A DNA stretch of 11,400 nt from Gemmatimonadota bacterium (GTDB taxonomy: Bacteria > GCA-2686955), in the NCBI GenBank assembly GCA_002686955.1, contig NYZA01000063.1:1-11400 (forward strand). Direction: 5' to 3'. The position numbers and the translations under genes were made by a program. The stretch's first letter is position 1. Every line of letters starts with the position of its first letter. The notes under the pieces were generated by a model that did not search any database, had not been told where the DNA came from, and saw only the letters and a list, made by a program, of their open reading frames with translations. Shown here piece by piece: positions 1 to 5,468 of the stretch.

Positions 1-186
1 GCTCCGGGGGGGGAGCCGCTCCGGTCGGCGGAGACCTGCGAGCGCGCGCTACGTTCAGTTAGACTGGCGATAGCATCAATCACCAAAGGGTCGGAAAACA
101 CGTTCCCACTGAATCAGTAGACTACATCGGTCGCGCCAAGAAGTGAGTTGACGCCTCGGTGCAGGATACTCGGACTTGAGATCATC
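1..186. other. Left-edge non-coding leader of the cassette
   Basis: No gene is supported here. The first 16 bases form a small inverted repeat (GCTCC, G-run, GGAGC). A plus-strand frame is open from base 1 to TAG 118-120 but shows no recognisable protein features, so it may or may not be the tail of an upstream gene. The promoter of the three-gene cassette should lie in this stretch, but I see no convincing -35/-10 pair. Confidence 0.4.
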
Positions 187-843
187 ATGGCAGTACAGCA
201 GGTGGAGCAGAGCGTTTCGATCGTCGTCCTCGGCGCATTCAATCCCTCGATCTTCTTACCTGGGTGGTTCGCCAAAGAAGACCTAGTTCGGGAGAAGGAC
301 GCCGAGTCGGCGGAGATCGAGATCGTGCATCCGGAAGTGACCGTCTTTACGTTGGATTGGCTTCGACTGGAGGCAACTCGCGAACGCCTTGTGGTTCGCT
401 CAGATCGCGAATCACACTACGAGGTCGCCCGCGACCTTGTTTGCGGAGCGCTCGACCTGCTGCGCCACACGCCTGCTGGGAAAGTAGGAGTCAACCACGA
501 CGTTGTGTTCGAGTGCGGTTCACGCGAGGCCTTCGACAATTTCGGCTGGAAGCTCGTGCCGCAAGGCCCATGGAATCAAGTCTTGGATCGACCAGGGACT
601 GCCCGGATCGACGAGCAAGGGCGACGTACGGACGACTACGACGGGTACATTAGGGTGAGAATCGAGCCGATACTGGACGGGGGGACGAGGGTCCGCGTGG
701 GTGTCAACGATCACTTCGAGCTGTCGAAGGAAAACTCGTCTTCATCAACTGAGTGCATCAGCGCACTGCTGCAAGACGAGTGGGCGACGATCGCCAAGCG
801 GGCTTCTGAGATCCTGAGTCACATGAAAGGCCTTGTGAGATGA
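187..843 (+). CDS. Uncharacterised protein, first gene of three-gene cassette
   Basis: This encodes a soluble protein of about 218 residues with no signal peptide or membrane segment. I chose ATG 187, preceded by GAG at -9; a TTG at 148 would add 13 residues. The protein opens with a hydrophobic strand and a Phe-Asn-Pro turn (SIVVLGAFNPSIFLPGWF). Next comes an acidic stretch (EIEIVHPEVTVFTLDWLRLE), then 'LLRHTPAGKVGVNHDVVF', 'GWKLVPQGPWNQVLDRPG', 'YIRVRIEPIL' and a C-terminal helix. I recall similar hypothetical proteins with the FNP, LRHTP and G-x-N signatures in diverse bacteria, but I know of no assigned function and cannot name a family. Its stop overlaps the next start (ATGA at 840-843), so the two products are probably made together. 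It may be a structural or sensor partner of the hydrolase two genes downstream; that is inference. Confidence 0.8.
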   Translation: MAVQQVEQSVSIVVLGAFNPSIFLPGWFAKEDLVREKDAESAEIEIVHPEVTVFTLDWLRLEATRERLVVRSDRESHYEVARDLVCGALDLLRHTPAGKVGVNHDVVFECGSREAFDNFGWKLVPQGPWNQVLDRPGTARIDEQGRRTDDYDGYIRVRIEPILDGGTRVRVGVNDHFELSKENSSSSTECISALLQDEWATIAKRASEILSHMKGLVR

Positions 844-1385
844 GCCACTCATCAGCAGCAGTCACACCGCGGCCGAAGGACACCGCGGTTTTGGAAGAGC
901 GTATTACGCCCGTAGTCAAGATCCCGTCTATGGCCCGCAAGTGGCCAGCCGGGGAAACGTATGAGACGCAGCTGGGCAACGCATGCCGATCTGAGACGCC
1001 GATGCCCAATACATTGCCAGTGGTTCCGCCAAAGAAGCTGCCGGAGAGAAGCCGAATCCAACCAAGCTTTGTCGCATTGCAGAAGTGGGAGGGCCGAGTC
1101 CTGGAGGTCGGCGACTCCACTTTTTCGGCTGTCGTCGAGGATTCGGTCCGAAGGGGCGTTGAAGAGGAGGTGGAGTTTGATCTGGAAGAGATCGGTCCAG
1201 ACGATCGGAATCTGCTCAAGCCTGGGGCGATCTTCTACTGGACCATCGGCTATCGTACTGAGCCATCGGGGGAGCGTAGCCGGTCTTCGGTTCTAGTGCT
1301 GCGTCGTTTGCCTGCGTGGAATGAAGAAGGGCTTCAGAGGGCAAGACGACTGGCGGAAGAGCTTCGGAAGCGCTTCGACTGGTGA
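840..1385 (+). CDS. Uncharacterised small acidic protein, second gene of cassette
   Basis: This 181-residue protein has two parts. Residues 1 to about 75 are rich in Pro, Arg, Ser and Thr, look unstructured and contain no hydrophobic segment. Residues from about 78 to the end look like a small beta domain followed by a helix: 'FVALQKWEGRVLEVGDSTF', an acidic stretch (EEEVEFDLEEIGPDD), then 'LLKPGAIFYWTIGY' and 'SVLVLRRLPAW', ending in a charged helix. The start ATG overlaps the previous stop and has AAAGG about 9 bases upstream, inside the previous gene. Its own stop overlaps the GTG of the hydrolase gene (GTGA at 1382-1385). No enzyme motif is visible. The combination of a disordered tail and an acidic beta domain would fit an adaptor or regulatory subunit, but nothing in the sequence proves that. 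The later ATG at codon 31 ('MARKW') is a possible alternative start. Confidence 0.78.
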   Translation: MSHSSAAVTPRPKDTAVLEERITPVVKIPSMARKWPAGETYETQLGNACRSETPMPNTLPVVPPKKLPERSRIQPSFVALQKWEGRVLEVGDSTFSAVVEDSVRRGVEEEVEFDLEEIGPDDRNLLKPGAIFYWTIGYRTEPSGERSRSSVLVLRRLPAWNEEGLQRARRLAEELRKRFDW

Positions 1386-2467
1386 GCAGCCGGCCCCCTG
1401 CCAACGACGTGGTCGAGGTGACTGTTCTCGGACCTGGTCGAGGGGAATGCTGTGTACTGCACACAGGTCGAGGTGAGTGGCTTGTTGTAGACAGCTGCGT
1501 GATGAAGGACGGTAGCCCGGCGGCCCTGGCCTATCTTCGAACCATTGGGGTGCCAGCGTCCGCGGTAAGGTGGATTGTGGCAACCCACTGGCATGACGAT
1601 CACGTGCGTGGCCTCGCAGATCTCGTTGAACAGTGCAGCAACGCCACCGTCTACCAGTCAGCCGCGCTCTGTAGAGATGAGTTCATGAGGCTCGCAGCGA
1701 TCGGAAACGACGCCATGATCGAAGGATCCTCGGGGGTCAAGGAGATGTGGACAGCCTGGACTCATCTCGCAGACAGCGGGAGAAGCGTGCCGCATTTGGT
1801 GCGAGCAGATCAGAGGATCTACTTGCGAGACGACCAACGCGATCCATCCTGTGAGATTTGGTCTCTTTCTCCAAGCAATAGCTCGATGGTGGAGGCCTGC
1901 TTGAAATTCCGTTCACTGATCCCGAAGGAGCGAGAGCCCAAGCGCGCTGTCCCACGGCCGAAGAGAAACCCGGCTTCTGTCGTCGCGTGGGTCCGCACTG
2001 GCCAGGCCATTGTGCTGCTCGGTGCCGACCTGGAACGGTCAAGCGATCGAGAACGCGGGTGGCAAGCCATTGTGAACTCGGCCGGTAGGCCTACTGACAA
2101 GGCGCAGCTGGTCAAAATCCCCCACCACGGCTCGGAGAACGCTCATGATCCGCAAATGTGGACTGAGTTGCTCGTTTCCGACCCGTATGCTGCCGTCACG
2201 CCTTTCAGCTGCGGTTCGGTGCGACTACCCAAGAAGAGCGACCGATCCCGGATTGCCGAGCTCTCCTTTGGAGCGTGGTTGACACGTGACACCATGCTCA
2301 CACGAACTATCAGGCGTTCGAGGACAGTTGACAAGACATTCCGCGAAGTGGTTCGAAGAAGCGAACTACTGTCCGTCGATCCGGGGCGTGTGACCTTCCG
2401 TTGCCATGCAGACAATCCCGAGGAGTGGGAGGTCGATGCTCCTGACCCCGCCGTTCGACTGACATGA
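1382..2467 (+). CDS. MBL-fold metallo-hydrolase (ComEC-like, soluble)
   Basis: This 361-residue protein carries the metallo-beta-lactamase metal-binding signature 'ATHWHDDHVRGL' (H69, H71, D73, H74). It also has the bridging aspartate D216 in 'LLGADLE' and the late histidine motif 'KIPHHGS' (H248, H249). The PHHGS and LGAD forms are typical of the ComEC/Rec2-like branch, which includes hydrolases of nucleic acids or phosphodiesters. The usual third motif histidine is not obvious, as is common in that branch. There is no signal peptide or membrane segment, so it should act in the cytoplasm, unlike full-length ComEC. The N-terminus reads 'VTVLGPGRGECCVLHTGRGEWLVVDS', the first beta-hairpin of the fold. 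Translation starts at a GTG overlapping the previous stop, so synthesis is coupled to the two upstream genes. As the only recognisable enzyme of the cassette it is its likely effector. The substrate is unknown. Confidence 0.9.
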   Translation: MSSRPPANDVVEVTVLGPGRGECCVLHTGRGEWLVVDSCVMKDGSPAALAYLRTIGVPASAVRWIVATHWHDDHVRGLADLVEQCSNATVYQSAALCRDEFMRLAAIGNDAMIEGSSGVKEMWTAWTHLADSGRSVPHLVRADQRIYLRDDQRDPSCEIWSLSPSNSSMVEACLKFRSLIPKEREPKRAVPRPKRNPASVVAWVRTGQAIVLLGADLERSSDRERGWQAIVNSAGRPTDKAQLVKIPHHGSENAHDPQMWTELLVSDPYAAVTPFSCGSVRLPKKSDRSRIAELSFGAWLTRDTMLTRTIRRSRTVDKTFREVVRRSELLSVDPGRVTFRCHADNPEEWEVDAPDPAVRLT

Positions 2468-2505
2468 ATGCTCTATGAGCTGGTGCCATGGTTGCGAGTG
2501 CAGCT

Positions 2506-2937
2506 TCACTTCCTTTCCCATCTCGGCCGACTATCCGACCGCGCCGCGGAACCTGTCCACGAATTGTCGTGATCGAATGAGCCGCTTCCGAGCGAAGCCT
2601 CGACGACCCAGTGGCCCTCGTCCACGCGCCGCGCCCCTTCTTCGAGCGTCTCCCGCACCGAGAACGACTCGACCAGATCGGTCTCCAGCGTGGTTCTCGT
2701 TCGGCTCCAGCCTCCACCGATCGCGAAGAGCGCTTTCGGTCCGAGCGGCTTGGCCCAACGGCCACGACAGCCGAATATGCGGACCGATCGGCTGCCCGAT
2801 TCTCTGTCGATCAGATCGAGATCGTCGTCGATGACGCCGCCGAGCGCGAGGCTTCGAAACGATACGGGATCTTGTGCCGAAGAAGAGGTGGCGCATACCG
2901 ATGCAAAGACCACCACAGCCATGATTCGTCCGCTCAT
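2506..2937 (-). pseudogene. Truncated exported protein with GGVIDDDLDLI motif
   Basis: An open frame of 143 residues starts at ATG 2937 behind a strong purine-rich ribosome site (GGAAAGGGGGAAGG, from 2952 down to 2939). The longer frame to 2973 only adds residues upstream of the signal peptide. Residues 1-21 form a signal peptide ending SSSA before Gln22. Residues 27-43 read 'FRSLALGGVIDDDLDLI', which I recall at the mature N-terminus of larger exported proteins from FCB-related candidate phyla. Those continue for several hundred residues as probable outer-membrane beta-barrels. Here the frame soon ends, about 40 bases from the end of the three-gene cassette, and the last 25 residues are Ser/Arg-rich and unlike a barrel end. 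I infer the 3' part is lost. It lies 16 bases behind the stop of another relic on the same strand, so the two were once an operon. It could instead be a genuine short protein. Confidence 0.55.
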
Positions 2938-2953
2938 CGCCTTCCCCCTTTCC
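2938..2953 (-). promoter_or_regulatory. Ribosome binding site for 2937 start
   Basis: Reading the minus strand, the bases just before ATG 2937 are an unbroken purine tract containing GGAAAGGGGGAAGG. The tract sits between the upstream relic's TAA (2954-2956) and the ATG. It fixes the start of the truncated exported protein at 2937 rather than at the in-frame ATG at 2973, which lies inside the upstream coding remnant. Confidence 0.6.
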
Positions 2954-3098
2954 TTATCGATTGACCAGAACACTGTCCGGATCGGTGATCGTCATGCTCA
3001 GAGTATCGGAGCTGTCCGAGCTCTCGAGCTCGCCGGAGGCGATGAGGTAGTAGCTGTACATTTCTCCGATCTGAAGAGCGGCGCCGGCGAACGCCATC
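2954..3098 (-). pseudogene. C-terminal stub of a secreted FN3-like protein
   Basis: Reading the minus strand from about 3098 down to the TAA at 2954-2956 gives about 47 sensible residues. They include 'GAALQIGEMYSYYLIASGE' and end '...SMTITDPDSVLVNR'. The pattern 'L-x-I-G-x-x-Y-S-Y-x-L-I-A-S' is like the last strands of a fibronectin type III or similar beta-sandwich domain in a secreted protein. Going upstream the frame meets a TAG at 3107-3109 after only a few more codons. No start is present, so the 5' part of the gene is gone. It sat directly upstream of the truncated exported protein that starts at 2937. The opposite strand becomes sensible coding sequence right where this one stops, which suggests a deletion junction near 3075-3100. 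Too short to name further. Confidence 0.5.
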
Positions 3099-3350
3099 GA
3101 CGCGTACTACGACCAGAAATGCGCCTCATGCCACGCCGACGACACGCCGACCTGCAACGGCTGTCATCAGCATGGGGGTTACCTGCTCGAGCCTCAGCCG
3201 GACCAGCTCAGCTACGCCCCGGGAGAGAGGGTGCGAATCACCTTCGAGGGAGGGCGCGAATTCGGCTGGGTGCGCGGACGCTTGGAGGATGAGCGTGGCA
3301 CTGAGATCGGTCGCCGCACGGGACCGACCTTCTCGGGCGACGACGGCTGA
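3075..3350 (+). pseudogene. Cytochrome c-like fragment with two CxxCH motifs
   Basis: The plus-strand frame between TGA 3072-3074 and TGA 3348-3350 has no good start codon but reads like a real protein fragment. It begins near 'DAYYDQKCASCH' (heme-binding CxxCH at 3120-3134), has a second CxxCH 'CNGCH' at 3153-3167 and then 'HQHGG'. After this come 'YAPGERVRITFEGG', 'GWVRGRLEDERGTEIGRRTG' and 'FSGDDG'. CxxCH covalently binds heme in c-type cytochromes. The 'SYAPGE..V.V.F.GG...GW.RA.LYD..G.E..RSTGP...GDDG' module is one I recall after such motifs in secreted multiheme-like proteins. The frame stays protein-like past the TGA ('PLEFPLELAGRAPG'), so the stop looks like a nonsense mutation in an older, longer gene. 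The 5' end is missing at the junction with the minus-strand stub. Most likely a decayed extracytoplasmic cytochrome gene. Confidence 0.6.
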
Positions 3351-3522
3351 GCGCCTCTGGAGTTTCCCTTGGAGCTCGCAGGACGGGCGCCTGGGCGGGT
3401 AGGGGGTGATGAATATGAACAAATAGCCGATCGGACGAGCAGTGCGCGATGGGCGGCGCCGGTGCCAGCCATGGATGCCGTTCAGTGATTGACGCGCGCA
3501 CAAACCGGACGATGAGATCGAG

Positions 3523-5463
3523 ATGAAGGCTCGGGCATTGGCTTCTGTATGGGTTCTCGCTAGTTCCGCCCCGGCGTTGGATGTTGGCATCAATTGTGGC
3601 GGGACCGAGTACCAATCTCACTCGGGGGTGACCTACGAAGCTGATCGGCAGTTCGTGCCTGGTGATATGGGGGCGGAAGGGGGGCGGCCAGGGCCCGCCC
3701 TGAGCGGCAGCCGTATTCAGCACCGCTTCGACAGCCCGCTCTACGCTCGCACCCGCATCGCTGCCGATGCTTACATCTTTGATGACCTCTCCAATGGTTG
3801 GTACGTCGTCACGATTGCCTTTGCGGAAGTCGAGAGTCAGCCCCCTGGGGCACGGGTCTTCGACCTCGTCATCGAAGGCAACACCGTGCTCTCCGGATAC
3901 GACGTGCACGCCGAAGTGGGGCCAAATACACCGGCCGACTGGGCCTTCGCCGTAGAGCTGACCGACGGCGAGCTCCGCATTGATCTGGCACCCAGCTCAG
4001 GTGAGACCACGGTCAGTGCCGTGCGCATCACCAGCGTAATTCCCAACGGCGAGACTCCGCCTTCGCCCGCCAACTTCAACGTGCACAATGGCTACGGCAT
4101 GGCCATCATCGCGTGGAATCCACCAGACTCACCTCTCGTTGCGGCCCACAACGTCTATGTCGCCGACTCGGCTCACGGCGACTATCAGCTCCTGGCTCAC
4201 ATCCCACATCGCACCGACCACTACTACGATCGCTCCGCGGAGCCCGGGCGCACCAACTACTACCGGGTTGAGGCCGTTGACGTGTTTGGCAATATCAGCG
4301 AGCCGAGTGCTCCACTTGCCGTCACGCCACTCGATCTCGCCGCCACTGACCTGCCGCGCTATGAACTGGAGGTGACTCAAGAGAATCTTGCCGGCCTAAT
4401 TGCAGATCCTCTTTCCGATGAATACGTTCCAGCCGTATTCCGCCATGATGGCGACACCTACGATGTCGACGTGCGTCTGCGCGGCGGCACCACCCGCGGA
4501 GCGCCCAAGCGCTCCTGGCGCGTGAAGTTTCGTCCTCCCTACACATTTCACGACGCCTCGGTGTTGCTGCTCTCAGCGGAATGGACATCGACCATGCTGC
4601 TCAACTCCGACATTGCATGGAATTACTTCGACGCTACCAATGTCGCCCACTCCAACGCGGACCTGATTCACCTGGAGCTGAATGGCGAGTATGTCGGCGT
4701 TTCTACCGAAGTGGAGAGTCTGGACGAAGAGTTCTTGGTGAAACGCGGAGAAACGATCATTGGCGATCTCTACAAGTGCGCCAGCGCCATGAAGAAACAG
4801 TCAACAATGGAGAATTGGGAGCGCTTTTACGAAAAAAAGACAAATGAAGATGCACCGTCCACCAGCGTGATCGACTTCGTGACTGCCGTCAATGATACTC
4901 CAGACGAGGAATTTGCCGCGTTCCTGGACCATACATTCGATATCGATCGCTTTGTCGACTTCTATGCCGTGCAAAACATCGCCTCTAACTTCGACTTCGT
5001 CAAGACGAACTACTATCTCTACAATGATCCCGACAATGGCAAATGGCGGATCCTGCCCTGGGACCTCAGCGCCGCATTTGGCTACCCGGAGGAATCCGTC
5101 GCGATCGGGTCAAACGAGAACGTCCTCTACCGACGCTTTCTGTCGGTGCCCCAATTCCGTCTACGCTATGTGGTGCGGGCGTTGGAGCTCATGGCAACAG
5201 CGATCAATGACTCCATTTGGCGTCCGCGAATCGAGGATCGGTACGACTACGTAGAGCTCGATGGTGAGCTCGATATCGAAAAGCGCTATGCACATCACAA
5301 CGACGTGTTTGTGCGCGCACCAATCACGCTGCCCAATGCACTGGCCGATCGCGTGGCATTCATGGAGGTGGCCGCGCCGGCCTACGCCGCTGAAATCAAC
5401 TGGCTCTTGATCAATGAAATTGTCATCGATGGCCTGAGGGCACGGACGACCTGGTCGAGCTGA
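3523..5463 (+). CDS. Secreted CotH kinase protein, N-terminal part (malectin-FN3-CotH)
   Basis: The frame gives 646 residues. A short signal peptide (MKAR, a hydrophobic run to about residue 15, APA at 16-18) precedes a malectin-type carbohydrate-binding domain at about 19-173 ('DVGINCGG', 'YVVTIAFAEVES', 'VFDLVIEG'). An FN3 domain follows at about 177-272. A CotH kinase domain spans about 277-620, with 'GAPKRSWRVKF' (K329 and K335), 'NFDFVKTNYYLY' (489-500) and 'GKWRILPWDLSAAFG' (506-519). CotH proteins are atypical protein kinases, first described for the Bacillus spore coat and since found in many modular secreted proteins. From residue 628 a lamin-tail domain begins ('LLINEIVIDG') and then breaks: a one-base frameshift near 5431-5435 sends the frame to TGA 5461-5463 after the residues 'LRARTTWSS'. 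The rest of the protein is in another frame and is listed next. Probably exported and surface-bound; substrate unknown. Confidence 0.88.
   Translation: MKARALASVWVLASSAPALDVGINCGGTEYQSHSGVTYEADRQFVPGDMGAEGGRPGPALSGSRIQHRFDSPLYARTRIAADAYIFDDLSNGWYVVTIAFAEVESQPPGARVFDLVIEGNTVLSGYDVHAEVGPNTPADWAFAVELTDGELRIDLAPSSGETTVSAVRITSVIPNGETPPSPANFNVHNGYGMAIIAWNPPDSPLVAAHNVYVADSAHGDYQLLAHIPHRTDHYYDRSAEPGRTNYYRVEAVDVFGNISEPSAPLAVTPLDLAATDLPRYELEVTQENLAGLIADPLSDEYVPAVFRHDGDTYDVDVRLRGGTTRGAPKRSWRVKFRPPYTFHDASVLLLSAEWTSTMLLNSDIAWNYFDATNVAHSNADLIHLELNGEYVGVSTEVESLDEEFLVKRGETIIGDLYKCASAMKKQSTMENWERFYEKKTNEDAPSTSVIDFVTAVNDTPDEEFAAFLDHTFDIDRFVDFYAVQNIASNFDFVKTNYYLYNDPDNGKWRILPWDLSAAFGYPEESVAIGSNENVLYRRFLSVPQFRLRYVVRALELMATAINDSIWRPRIEDRYDYVELDGELDIEKRYAHHNDVFVRAPITLPNALADRVAFMEVAAPAYAAEINWLLINEIVIDGLRARTTWSS
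5431..5463 (+). other. Frameshift site splitting the CotH protein
   Basis: The upstream frame ends 'INEIVIDG' at 5431-5433 and then loses sense, reaching TGA 5461-5463. The other frame reads 'PEGTDDLVELINV' from 5433. Together they make a continuous lamin-tail start (INEIVIDG-PEGTDDLVELINV) if one base is missing after 5432. No homopolymer or heptameric slippery site lies here, which argues against programmed frameshifting. A real mutation or a sequencing/assembly error are the two plausible causes. Confidence 0.8.
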
Positions 5464-5468
5464 TCAAT

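Noticed and set aside
1-16. Perfect short inverted repeat around a G-run at the window edge
   Set aside because: A 5-base stem with a homopolymer loop is expected by chance in GC-rich DNA, there is no T-run after it, and there is no context to the left.
148-186. TTG start at 148 extending the first cassette gene by 13 residues
   Set aside because: ATG 187 is a stronger start codon and the added residues (MTPRCRILGLEII) do not resemble the rest of the protein. It remains possible.
2469-2480. GCTC-TAT-GAGC hairpin just after the hydrolase stop, as a terminator
   Set aside because: The stem is only 4 base pairs and no T-run follows.
2475-2834. Plus-strand frame of 119 codons just after the hydrolase, with a Cys-rich start (CHGCEC)
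   Set aside because: It runs antisense to the exported-protein relic, is dominated by Arg/Pro/Ser and has no domain-like pattern; the minus strand carries a signal peptide and a recognisable motif.
3489-3516. TTGACG resembling a -35 box upstream of the CotH gene
   Set aside because: The matching -10 position would fall about 6 bases before the ATG and has poor sequence (GATGAG), leaving no room for a leader.
3126-3909. Long minus-strand frames opposite the cytochrome fragment and the malectin domain
   Set aside because: They are antisense to clearly recognisable coding sequence (CxxCH motifs, malectin) and are Arg/Pro-rich with no motif.
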